Below, one piece after another: positions 31,021-42,038 of a DNA stretch of 64,000 bases. Within the stretch, counting starts at the first letter, position 1, and each line of letters starts with the position of its first letter. Source of the stretch: Dendrolimus kikuchii. Lineage: Eukaryota; Arthropoda; Insecta; Lepidoptera; Lasiocampidae. The position numbers and the translations under genes are program-made. The stretch covers positions 11,294,401 to 11,358,400 of the forward strand of contig CM034405.1 in the NCBI GenBank assembly GCA_019925095.2. Reading direction: 5' to 3'. Below the pieces are notes generated by a model. The model was not told the origin of the DNA, did not search any database, and saw nothing but the letters and a program-made list of their open reading frames with translations.

Positions 31021-34000
31021 TATGTCTTCGAAAAAATCTAAAAATGCACGAATAAGATACCTATCGTCATAAGAAATCTGAATACATAGATTTTAATTCA
31101 TAAAAGTTTTGATTTAATCTTTATATTCCATTTTTATTAATATTGTTGTGAGAAAAATTCCCACCATGATAAAAATCTCAAATCTACTTTTAAATACGTT
31201 TTGGAATATTATGTCCAAAAATTACTTCAATCGGTTTATTAAAGAGCAAACAAATAGAAATATAATCTAAATTTAGCTTTTTATTTCTAAGGTGTTCCGA
31301 ATGTTGAAGTTATTTCCTACGCAATCTAGTGCTAAGCTAATAATATGGTCTAAGTCGAAGCATGGTCACTAGGAAGTCACTTACTCGAAAATTGAAAATA
31401 CAGATTGTAAAAAAATAACTTTCGTTTGCATAGATATGTACCACCATACACTGGTTTTGCATGGCCATACCTACGTCTGGTTGTCCGATGGCAGCGATAT
31501 TAAACCACCATTATGTGTTGTGAAGAAACTATATTTTTACTTTGATCGAAAAAGGAAATTTAATTGTTATTTAAATAGCAAGAAAATATATTGAAACTGA
31601 AACACCTTGGAAATGAAAGTTCCTTTAAATGCGTATGAAATTATTTATTTAGTGCAAACGTCAGATATGTAAATATAAATTTTATTTTTACTAATATAAT
31701 TTTAATTTCTTTATTTGAGTTTAAGGCGAAGTCGGTGATAATTTTAATTGGTTTCTCGCGCTTTCTTTGGCTTCTAGATACATATTGTATGCAACGCACT
31801 AAAACCTGTATTTGTGTAAAAGTGTACCTATGTTTTGGAATCGTAACGTTATAGAGTTAGGTTTCAGATGATGTTGCATGCGTTGCGAACGCCGAGTCTT
31901 GTTTTAGCTTTACACTAATTGTTATTATATCTTAATGGCCGATTTCAACTGCTGGCAGGGTAAATCGTTCTCGTAAGTACAAAATAATCGAGAATAACTT
32001 GTATAAGCAGCTCATTTATACATGCCAATTTATTGATGAAATCTGTCATGTAACGCCTTGTTTATGTTATATCTATTTCACGGCAGCGACCAGGAAAGTA
32101 ACAATGGGAATGGGCAGCGCGATCAGCAAATGTTCAAATTAATTGGGATTACATATTCACGTTGCCCACTTCTAACACCACTTTCCAACTTGCTGCCGAA
32201 AGCTAACAGACGTGGTTATAATGTAAATGAGGGGTAATATTTTATAACCATTGATGAATGTTTGCTGAATTTTTAAATATAACTTACCCTGCGTCAAACT
32301 TTTTGGTGTATCCAGAATGGCTGTATGAGGCCTAGCAATACGTATTTTGTTTCAAACAGCACCTAAAATCTATTGCGAAGCAATCCGTTGCTAACTAATG
32401 ACGGTCATAATATTTTACTCTAATAGTAAGTCAACTTTGTCCAGCTATTTAAGTGTCGTCTCCAAAATACATATCAAATAAGTATGCGCCATAAAAATAT
32501 TAATCTCCATCTTATGAAACTATTAAAATCCGACATTTAGCATCCATATTGTAATAACATCGAAATACCTACCGCTTTCACTGCATTGTTTTGAAGTAAA
32601 TCTATCACAGACATTGTTATACTAACAGACTGCGAGGTGAATCGTTACATACGTGGTATAAATTTTGTCAGAATATATTGTAAATATATAACGTTTATTA
32701 TGTATGATGATTTTATTTCTTAATCTGTCAAAGTCCACGTGTCTAATAGGCTAATGGCATCGAGCTGTCAATTAGATTTATACGAAGCTTATATTCCTTG
32801 AAATAATCTTCCCCCATAAATTAAAAAAATAGATAAAAAGTAGATTAATATCAACTATTTTTTATGTCTAGGTGGATGACCATCATAAACTAATTTATAC
32901 AGAATAAATTTAGAATTACCTATCGGGAAGTTGTGTAAATTGAATAAGCTTACGTTTATTATTATGATGTCACTAGTTAAGTAAGCAATATAAATATAAG
33001 ATAATACGAAACTGCTTTGTGTATTATTTTTATTACCACCAACTTAACAGTAACAAGACTGCAATATTGCAAGGTATATCCTATGGCCTGGTGCTAGAAG
33101 TACTTGTAGTACTTTTTCGGAAGTACCTACTGCCAGTTTATCAAAAAGCATGATAAACATGTATTTTCAACGCTATATTGGCCTTTTTATATAGCAATGT
33201 TTTAATAGACTTGATAATCATACGTTTCTTTAAATAAATATACGTGTTGAATAATCTAGCCTTAACTACGAAACCCTACACCAGGCCACAAATTAATGCA
33301 CTACAAATGATAAAGTATGACGTCAGACGTAAAAAGTATGATATCAATCCATAATGTTCTGCTGCTACTCTTGCTTACTTACCCGCGGATTGGAGTGCTT
33401 AGCCAACTTAGGTAATGGACCGTATATATCAGACCTTTGATATTTACAGAATCTATAGTACGTTAATACTAGCCTTAATGTTCAAATGTCTGATACCCAC
33501 CACGCTTGTTTAAAGGCGATTACCAGGTTTTATAGCACAAGAGCCGTTAGACAATTTAGACCAAGAACTTGAGTCATTGTGAATACTTGTACAATACTTC
33601 TTTTATATTATTTCAACACAAAAACTGATCTGCCTGAAGAGTAGGACAGCAAAACTGGCCCTTCAATTTTTAAAGTAGGAAAAACTTTTTGTAAATTTGA
33701 TTTTGAAGCATTTTCAAATTTTAATACTTTATTAATATTTAAAATCCATCGACTTGTTACACATTTTTTTTCTGGGATAAAACAATTGCCTTTATAATAT
33801 AATAACATTGAAAATTTGAATTAAGAGCCATCGTTGAGTAATTGAAGCGTATATTGAAGAAAGAGTTTACATTATAACAAAAAGAAATGATGATCATTAA
33901 GTTAATAAATTATAAGTGAGGCTGGCATGCAAAAACATCACTCACCGAACAATTACAATTAACTACTAAATATATATACCATTTTCATTCATTATAAATT

Positions 34001-34115
34001 ATAGATAATTTGTAATCACAGACAATAATCTCTACTTTTCTCCCGAATGACGCGGGATACTAGAAGTAATGAAGTATAATATCAGAAAAAAGTAAGAATA
34101 GTAGCCGCGATCATT
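31021..34115. other. intergenic DNA downstream of CFAP36, with two small inverted-repeat elements
   Basis: No gene is seen. A 126-bp element at 32078-32203 has imperfect inverted ends (CGGCAGCGACCAGGAAAGT versus complement CGGCAGCAAGTTGGAAAGT). A second candidate at 33083-33289 has about 13-bp ends reading TGGCCTGGTG. The part nearest 34115 should be the CFAP36 3' UTR. The open frame at 33608-33808 shows no domain. Confidence 0.45.
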
Positions 34116-37100
34116 TCAACAGTTGTCAACGACTTCGCTCTTGAGTTTTGAGGCGAGAGCTCGCCTCAACTGCATGGCGTCAGGTGGTGGTAATGGGGCA
34201 GTGCCTGCCAGTGCTGCATGAGCAACTCTTGCCGATCGTGGTCTTGGGACGTGAACGGCGTGACTTCGGGAACTTTCACCGGCTGAAAAATAAAAACTAG
34301 TCGTCTTTGGGTCCCCCTAATTAGAACGAAGTTCTCGAAGACAAAAAAAAAACAGAAAGAAAGACAGAAACAAATTTTAACAAAACAGTAAATATTGTAA
34401 AAACTCGAAGTTAAAAACATACAGCCGAAATGAGAACTTCTTTCTTTTGGAAGTTGGTTAAAAATAGTAAATTATATAAAAATATTGAACGGCGATAGCG
34501 CCCAAATGCGCCCGAATAACAGCGGCGATTACAAGACCTGTGTGTATGTATTTTCAAAACATCGTATATTACACTGATGGATATTATTTTATTTTAGATT
34601 TATTGCATTGTATTAAAGTTCGAAATTGTATAATAATATACAGCGGTCAGAATTTTTTTCTTTTGTCGTCTAGCCCCCACTCGCCGAGTAACGTGTAATA
34701 AGGAACTTCTTTTCAAAAATTAACATTCTAACTAATATTATAAATGCGAATGTAAGTTTATTGAATTGTGACGCTTTGACGCTTTAACGGATTACACGCA
34801 ACATATCATGAAATTTTGTATACACCTTTTAGGGGTATAGAAAAGGACGTAGGATACTTTTCAACCAGAAAAAATGTATTGTTCGCGAGCGATAGACTAA
34901 TATAGCCGAAAAGATGGCGCTCCGATCACGTTTTATTAGTTCCAACGTTGAAATCCACTAACGTTGTCGTTAAGGCAATGACATTTAGGGACTGTTAAAT
35001 ATTGGACTCCCAGCGGGCCGATCCTGTCTACAAAATGTTCACTAATGTGAGTGAAACCACGGGCAAAATGAGTAGAGACAACAAAAATGAAAAAAATTAT
35101 TATAAATCTCCAATTAGAAATGAGTGTTCTTGTGTTATGACTAGTATTAATTCAACTTCATATTTACTATATCAAATCTGTGAATTGTTCGAATGTACTG
35201 TAATGTACAATGCGTTTAAAAATGTGAAAAAATCAGGAGGGCTAATTCGACAGCAGATTCCAAAATACAATTTTTAGAATTTTTGTCTGTTAGAATATTA
35301 CGTGACAACTTGCTTGACGGAAATGAAACTCGATATAGAACTAACTTATAACCTGGGGCGTAACTTAGGATACTTTTTAATCCGAAAAATGACGTTTCCT
35401 TGAGATAGAGGAAAATATAAAAAAAGATGGCGCTCCGATAGCATGTTTTTTGGAAACTACTTAACGTACATGCGTGAAATTCGACATAGGCTTATAACCC
35501 GAGTTAACACTTAGGATAAATTTTATCCTGATAAATAACGTCTACAAACTACTATGGATACATAACGTCGTTTCCTTAGAATGGACGCATTAGCCAAATA
35601 GATGGTGTTCCAATCGCTTTTTCAATTCAATAACAAATACCTACATTGTCATAAACAATAATAATAATAATAATAATCGGCAGACAAACACACACATTGT
35701 ATATCCCCAAATTAAGCAAGTTACGCTTGTGTTATGGGTAATATACAACGGACTTCTCTGGGGCCGATCCCAGACACCCAGACCATAGTAAATAACGGAG
35801 AAAATACGTTTCCGAAATTTACTATACCAGGAATCGAACCCGGAGCCTTTACGTTGCAGCGAGGTAGGCCCGCCCAGGCTTAGCCCGCTCAACCACAGAG
35901 GCCGTCGGTCGGCCGTCAATATGTCATGCATTGTATTATTTCAAATCAGGTTGGCTTCGACCCACCTGTATGTTTTGCTGGGCAGTTGTCTAGCCTATAT
36001 GGACGTAGTTTCTTTATTATTTGGCAAAAAACACAACCGATAGGTAGTAGAATGATGTATTGAAGTTGTATAAGGGTAAATACCTCCAGTTTCTGGATCC
36101 GCTTCTGCTGCATCTAGTCTTTTTTCACGAACTTGCTTCTTCAATGCCAATAATTTATCGCGCTGCTGTTTCAGATACTCTTGACGAGCTCGCATTTCTT
36201 CTTCACTAACCTATAGGTACGTATAGAGAAATCTGGGATATGCTGACTTTTTTATGTGTCTGTAAGTTCTGTGATATAAACATAATAATTAGCTTTCTAT
36301 TTGATAAGTTCTATTAACATAGCAAAATCTGCGCAGTAACATGGGAGAACCGTACTATCGAGGTATGGTCATCCCAGTATTTTAATGTATGTACATACCT
36401 TAGATAGTTAGATTTACTCATAAAGGTATTGACATTTATATGATCTATGGTTCTACTATATTTCCTAAATGTCACTAGTATCAATTCATCGTAATATTAC
36501 GTACCTAATAAATTTGGAAGATTACTGATTTATTTCTATCTCTCTACTTAACACTATTTATTATTGCATGTGTGAATTAATTTATTTTGCATTACTAGTT
36601 GCAATTATAAAAAGTAAGAATTTTGTTTACTTCAACTTTGGTCGCTGGCGGTTTAGGAGGTTCTAATTCAATGGCTTCTTCTTCGAACTTCACGGATGGT
36701 TTCTGTTTTTTCTCGAAGATGTCTTCTTTCTTTTCAAAATTGTACAACTTTGTTAAAAGAGTGTGCTTCTCTGCAATTACTTCTTCCGGTGGTACACTAA
36801 CTTCATCGTTCTTCTCGAATTCTTCTAATTGCAGTCTAAAATACATGAGATTTACAAATAGAGCAGAACCTTCAGAAAACACGAGTGGGCACTTTTATAT
36901 GTAACACCTTTAGCAATAATTGTGTTTGTATGTGTAAAAACTCTTAATGATGGTGGGGGATATGGGACTTATGAGTAGTCATGTATTGGACACTGGTCAA
37001 ATACACGAAGATTACAAAATCATGTTTAAAAAATAATAATAATTTACTTACTTCTTAATTTCAATCATAACGTCATCGTTGTCAGGCCATTCTTCATTCT

Positions 37101-40100
37101 CTTCGCTTCGTGATGAATCGAGATCCTCAGCGTCATTAGAAAAGAGACTAGGCATCGTTCCATATCGTCTTTCTATCAGTTCTAGCGCCTGTCAAAATAA
37201 TTAAGGGGAAGTTACAGCGAAGTAATAATACTTGCCACCAAACGTCAGGCGTCACGAACGCTTACACGGCATCGCGCTTGTAGGAGCCTCGCAAAAACAT
37301 TTAATGAGCAATAAAACTCATATACTCATACCTCAGTCTCATTCTATTTATTGTTTTCTTTCTCAATGGGAAATGAAAGAGACCTCGCAAAATTGATGAC
37401 TCCGACGCGTGACGGCATGTTAGAAATAGAGTTGATTCGATATTTGTATTACAGTGCTCATCACTATTATGCGTTGACATCACTATTCTCTCTTAAAAAA
37501 ATGGCTTCCTGGATATACTGTGTTCACAAGAGTATATTAATTAAATCGAGTTTTTGGCGGGAACTGAAAGGGAACGTTGTGCTGTGCAGTTTCATTTTCT
37601 AAAAATGTGTAAAATTACTCTAAAATTAACAATAGTTGTAGTTTTTGAGTAGTAATTATGTGTTTTTGCGAGAAATGTGAACTATATAGCCAAATGTGGC
37701 CTTTCGAGTTTTCACAAGAACTCCGTTGAATGACGTCGATTGTAGCCTACAATACAACAGCGCCTGGCTTAAAGGCCTAGTTGCAAAGCCTTAAACATAA
37801 AAAAAAATTAAACCACTTCTAATTGAAGAATGTATCTCATTGATCCACAACGGACCTCAGACATCATACGTAGTATCCATAGTAGTTTGTGGACATATCA
37901 CGGTGTCGTCTACATTTGGTCTAGCACCACCACTATTATAATTGATCTATGATAGACGATTGTTTGTATTCTCTAAGATCGCGTGCTAACATTAGGGTAT
38001 AAAAAAGGAAGTCATGAATGTTGGTTTTAGTTGTACATCAAATCTTGTATATACATTCATATCTAACGATGTAAATCTTTATGGGGTTCGGAGGCCAAAA
38101 ATAAGTTTTATAGGCGGCAGTAGTACATATCCTTTCATAAAAAAAAATATTATTTGGTAATTAGTTCATCAAGGAAAAATAATATAGAACACGAAAATAG
38201 TTTTGAAAATACAAGTTACAGTTGTTTTTTAAATTATAATATAGGCCTAAAAGTATATACCTGTAATTGAAGCTCAACGTTTTTGTGCGTCATCATCTTA
38301 ACGAACATATCGTAGTCATTTGCAGCCCATATTTGTTCAAATAAGCGCCTGTGGAAATGTGCCGGCAAACCAGCCAAGTCACTCGCGGAGAGCTTGCAAG
38401 CTCCTTCGAATTGATCTGCTGTTATTCCAATGTCGTCCATGAAGGAACCCAACATTACGTCCACCTAAAACCATGGTTAATCTATCTATATCACTATTAT
38501 AATATTACTAGCTTCTGCCCGCAACTTCGTCCCCGTGGAATTGCAAAAAAAAGGAAGTTAAAAAACCCCTCGATTTTGAAATATTTTTCATTGGTGCTCC
38601 GCTCTTATTGGTCTTACCGTGATGATATCTATCATCACGGTAAGACCAATAAGAGCGGAGCTAGGAGATAGGAGCTATCTAGCCTATAGCCATCCTTGAT
38701 AAATTGGCTATCTAACACTGAAAGAATTTTTCAAGTCAGACTAGTAATTCCTAATTAGCGCGTTCAAGCAAACAAACAAACTCTTCAGTTTTATATATTA
38801 GTATAAGATAAATGCGAAAGTAACTTTGTCTGTCTGTCTGTTCCGTTTTCAAGGAAAATCTACGGGACCGATTTGGCTGAAACTCAGTATACATTTATTT
38901 TCGATGCCGAGGATGAATATAGGATACTTTTATCCCGAAAATGAGATAGTTTCCGGGATAAAAATATATTTGTCTCTCTGTTTATTATGCTTTTACGGAA
39001 AAATTATTGGACCGATCTGGCTGAAATTCGGTATGTATATATATGTAATTTCAATACTGCTAATGCGAAAAGCATTCCGGATAATTGGGTAGATTTATAT
39101 CAAGGTTATCCCAGAAAGTAGGATAGGTTTTTTTGTGATTTTCCATATTCGTATTTCAGTCATTTTGATCATTTCGGTCGTTTCGGTCATTCCGGTCATT
39201 TTGGTAATTTCGGTCAAATGGGCTATTTCGATAATTTCAGTCATTGCTGTCATTTTGGCCATGTCGGTCATTTTGATCATTTCTGTCATTTATGTAATTT
39301 TCAGCTAGATAGACATAAGACAGGGGATAGATAAATAAAACTAGAATGGGTTGAAATAGAAGATGAAAGTTTGGAGATCAATCATTTCTCAAGTCTATAG
39401 ATATAAAAATTCATCTATACTAATATTATAAAGCTGAAGAGTTTCTTTGTTTGTTAGTTTGTTTAAACGCGCTAATCTCAGGAACCGCTGGTCCGATTTG
39501 ACAAATTCTTTCAGTGTTGAATAGTACATTTATCGAGGAAGGCTATAGGCTATATTATATTTTCAAAAAATTAGGGATCCTTACTAAAAGTTCAATAATG
39601 TAACCCAAGGTGTAAAAAAATAACCCGAAAAAATCCTTACGCGGCGTGCGCTGCGAAAACTATTGATTATAAAACAAAACAATGTACTACCACTTTGCAG
39701 AACATATAATTGTCTACAAAAAATATCGCGTAACCATATATCTAACTATTGTAGTTATCTCACAATAAGTGTTTTCTTTAATTTTTTTAAATAATTAAAA
39801 TGCCGTCGCTTCAAAAACTCTTTATTTTGTACCTTGATATTAATCCTTATCAAAATAAATTACTCCATATTTAAGACGAATTCAATACCTTTCTAGAACT
39901 TTTTGAATTATTCAATTTGGACGTTTCATTCAAAAGATATCGCGATATTTAAAATGTAGGTTTAGTTTTGTAGCCAAATATACTAATATTGTTTGATTGA
40001 ACGCGCTAATCTCAGGAACTACTGGTCTGATTTGAAAAATTCTTTCAGTGTTGGATAGCTCATTTGTCGAGGAAGGCTATAGGCTATATATCATCACGCT

Positions 40101-42038
40101 AAGACCAATAGAAGCGGAGCACCAATGAAGAACGTTTCAAAATTGGAGGGTTTTGAAAGCAAATTCCAGGCGGATGACGTCGCAGGCACAGCTAGTCATC
40201 TATAAACAAATGCTGTAGTAACTTGATCTGTCTATCTGTTAAGCTTTCACGGAAAAGCTACTGGAGTATTGGATCGATTTTGCTGTAAATTAGTTTAAAT
40301 ATATTTGTAATGCCGTAAATGGACATAAATACTTTTCATGCCAGCAGATGGGGTAGTTTGCAATATAAAATGAAGTAAGTCTTCTGGGGGCCAATAGCAC
40401 TAACATAAAAATGTAGTACAATGAAACCTGTATTAGCGCCTGCTTTTTAAACAAGAGGCATGCACCAGAGGTCGACCTGCGGCGCAGCCGCGGGTTAAAC
40501 TCTAGTATTATTACAAAAAGGGTAGTCTTTTGTTTTTTATACTTTTTGTTATCGTCTGTTTGGATTCATTCAAAAACTAATGGGCCGATTTCGATGCGGT
40601 TTTCGTTGACCGACAGCAAATTCCCTTTAGAGCGGGTTAAAATGGCCAGGTCGAAAAAATAGGTTGAACCCCAGTGAATCTATTAAAATGGATTGAACGC
40701 TACCAAAAGATATCTTTAAGATATATATGTTTTTATAGTTATTTTTCTGTCTTTCAAAACCAGATTCTCAACCTTTTTGACATTTTCGGAAACGGAGGTT
40801 GAAGGCCGCCCAGAACGCGGGCTATCTTTACAGATTGATCTACCTCTTGTAAATTCAGGCACCCAGTCGGAACCGTACAATAGAGTACAGCATCATCCCC
40901 TAATGTCTGCTGAATGTCCGAAAAAAATTCTTTCATAGATATTTTTTGAAGATGAGATATTTTATCACGCATGTAACTCACTTTTATCCATAATTTTGCG
41001 TTTTTAACAACTCATTACATAAAAAAATTTATTACGTGCGAAAAAACTGACAAAAACAAGTTAGAGTTTGCACAAATATTGTGTGATTGACATTCTTTAA
41101 TTTCAATATCGAACTTCTCCCAAAAAGGTTTTATGCACTTCTAAGAATTTTTTGATTCACTCTTACTGCTCAGACTGCTACACCCTTTAATAGCAAACGC
41201 AACCCCGGGTTGAGAAATGATGCTCTAGAGACTAAAGACTTATACGATAAGTTTAAAAATATACTAATACAAGTACTAACCAAGTTTCTATATTCATCGT
41301 GAATCTTTTTGTATTCAGGTCTATCAAGCACTTCGCCATCGTCGGTAGGCTCGAAAGCTGTGAACATATTTATACAATTACCAACTAAGTAAAGCTTAGG
41401 TGTGTTGCTTAGATTACGGCTTCATATACCACTTTACAGCATAAAACGTATCATACCTATAAACCTATACTATAATAGTTCTCTTCAACGAAAATACACG
41501 ATCTAGCGAATTTCACGATAATTCGTAAATACGTCTTAACCTGCGCAACTTTGAATATATAAATGTATATTGGGAAAGCCGTCCCATTTTCCTGGCTCAA
41601 TGTATTCTATGTTCATCCCCGTTTTTGAAACTATACAATGTACTACATAGTTATAGGTAGGTATACCAAATTTTATGACCATTAAGTTTATACCCAAGGT
41701 CTTAAGATGAAATAAATAAACATCCCAACAAGGCCACTTTTACATACATATAGAGTTGTGCATAAACTCATCAAATATTTATCGTGGTAAAGAAATAAAA
41801 TAAATAATTAAACTAGACCATGTCGCGCTAAGTTCGGAGAAGAAAAACTCCAACAGAAGGTTGTTGAATCAATACATTATATCTCTTATTTTTAAGTAAA
41901 TACATTTTATTGTCTCGTGAGTGCGAAGTAGTCCTTACGCAAAGATTTTTCTTCAATGAAAGTTTGCAGTGGTACATTCCACACAGGTCCATGAAGGAAA
42001 CCTACAAGTGAGTCAAATACCCAACCGTTGTTATCCAT
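34116..42038 (-). CDS. CFAP36: Cilia- and flagella-associated protein 36 (CCDC104/BARTL1), seven coding exons
   Basis: Minus-strand coding exons in order: 42038-41939, 41357-41281, 38464-38261, 37188-37052, 36835-36631, 36210-36084 and 34282-34116. All have GT-AG ends with consistent phase and give 338 residues, against about 342 in human. Residues 1-127 form the BART-like domain: WVFDSLVGFLHGPVWNVPLQ, FIEEKSLPFEPTDDGEVLDR, KKIHDEYRNLVDVMLGSFMD, DIGITADQFEGAC and DMFVKMMTHKNVELQLQ. Next come an acidic, Lys/Glu-rich linker and a coiled coil (VSEEEMRARQEYLKQQRDKL, LALKKQVREKR). The C-terminus (RPRSARVAHAALAG, LRRALASKLKSEVVDNC) matches the family tail. Known family role: the BART-like domain binds GTP-loaded ARL3 at the cilium. 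In insects that implies sensory neurons or sperm, which is inference. The small first exon is missed by simple ORF searches. Confidence 0.94.
34726..35640 (+). mobile_element. composite Helitron-like repeat with three internal units
   Basis: The start, TCTAACTAATATTATAAATG, resembles the Helitron A 5' end. Three related blocks follow at about 34845-34940, 35355-35465 and 35510-35630. Each has an AGGATACTTTT-like segment and then AGATGGCGCTCCGAT or AGATGGTGTTCCAAT. I could not find a convincing CTAG terminus. It lies in CFAP36 intron 6. The 91-codon open frame at 35002-35277 lies between the blocks and has no recognisable domain. Confidence 0.45.
35653..35916 (-). repeat. tRNA-derived SINE with (TTA)n tail
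   Basis: The minus strand begins GGCCTCTGTGGTTGAGCGGG, which contains an A-box-like TGGTTGAGCGG. Sixty-odd bases on it has a perfect B-box in GGGTTCGATTCC (complement at 35830-35841). A LINE-like body (CATAACACAAGCGTAACTTG) and an ATT-repeat tail at 35655-35676 follow. This is the layout of lepidopteran tRNA-headed SINEs. It sits inside CFAP36 intron 6. Confidence 0.8.
37549..37808 (+). repeat. SINE-like repeat D, copy in CFAP36 intron 3
   Basis: About 260 bp starting at a TTTTTGGCGGGAACTG box and ending AAGCCTTAAACATAAAAAAA. Nearly the same sequence occurs twice in tandem at 57945-58585. Shared landmarks are GTTGTGCTGTGCAGTTT, AAATGTGGCCTTT and CACAAGAACTCCGTT. There is no Pol III box that I can recognise, so SINE is a working label based on size and A-rich tail. 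Confidence 0.6.
38508..38808 (-). mobile_element. Helitron B1, nested in the 5' end of Helitron A copy 2
   Basis: Minus-strand element with CTAG at 38508 and a TCTTATACTAATATATAAA start at 38808, inserted between A 38507 and T 38809. Joining the flanks restores ATATTA-TAAATGCG, the expected Helitron A 5' end. It contains a 66-bp perfect palindrome at 38596-38661 (separate entry), which is absent from the 30.8-kb B copy. Confidence 0.85.
38596..38661. repeat. perfect 66-bp palindrome inside Helitron B1
   Basis: Two 32-base arms (38596-38627 and 38630-38661) are exact complements around a two-base centre. The arm is the normal family sequence GCTCCGCTCTTATTGGTC and onwards. The inverted second copy has been added where other B copies run straight on, so it arose inside this copy, probably by template switching. 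Confidence 0.9.
39155..39300 (+). repeat. CATTTCGGT minisatellite inside Helitron A copy 2
   Basis: About fifteen degenerate 9-base units such as CATTTCGGT, CATTTTGAT and CATTTTGGC. The complement (ACCGAAATG, ACCAAAATG) corresponds to the array in Helitron A copy 1 at the same relative position, but with a different dominant third triplet. The antisense open frame with repeated MTE/MIK tripeptides is a by-product. Confidence 0.8.
39414..40195 (+). mobile_element. Helitron B2, nested in the body of Helitron A copy 2
   Basis: Starts TCTATACTAATATTATAAAG at 39414 (after A 39413) and ends GGCACAGCTAG at 40195 (before T 40196). It is longer than the B reference because it contains two family 5' halves: 39414-39560, and a second from about 39975 (TACTAATATTGTTTGATTG...). 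About 400 bp of unrelated AT-rich DNA lies between them. It may be a chimeric Helitron that read through to a second 3' end, or an insertion of one B copy into another. Confidence 0.75.
40530..41280. other. CFAP36 intron 2, remainder near exon 2
   Basis: Contains a Helitron C-like fragment at about 40540-40640 (GGGCCGATTTCGATGCGG). The minus-strand open frame at 40754-40981 (75 codons) resembles no family I know and is not in phase with an exon. Otherwise AT-rich. Confidence 0.4.

Larger units (their letters stand above)
38491..40505 (+). mobile_element. Helitron A, copy 2, interrupted by two Helitron B insertions
   Basis: The host element starts TCACTATTATAATATTA at 38491 (after A) and is interrupted by B1 at 38508-38808. 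It resumes with TAAATGCGAAAGTAACTTTG, is interrupted again by B2 at 39414-40195, and ends GGGTTAAACTCTAG at 40505 (before T). Removing both inserts leaves 932 bp colinear with Helitron A copy 1 at 7750-9046, including an internal 9-bp-unit array at about 39155-39300. A GCGGC-GCA-GCCGC hairpin lies ten bases before the terminal CTAG. It occupies part of CFAP36 intron 2. Confidence 0.85.

Noticed and set aside
35002..35277. 91-codon frame with several Cys, considered as a small gene
   Set aside because: Located between modules of a repeat element, no signal peptide or recognised motif, and no splice context.
35830..35900. Functional tRNA gene
   Set aside because: A and B boxes exist but no acceptor-stem pairing or anticodon arm can be formed, and a SINE body with a (TTA)n tail follows.
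39095..39289. Met-Thr-Glu/Ile-Lys repeat protein on the minus strand
   Set aside because: Same cause: antisense reading of the CATTTCGGT array in Helitron A copy 2.
40754..40981. 75-codon minus-strand frame in CFAP36 intron 2, considered as an exon
   Set aside because: No CFAP36 homology, and exons 2 and 3 already join in phase with the family sequence across this intron.
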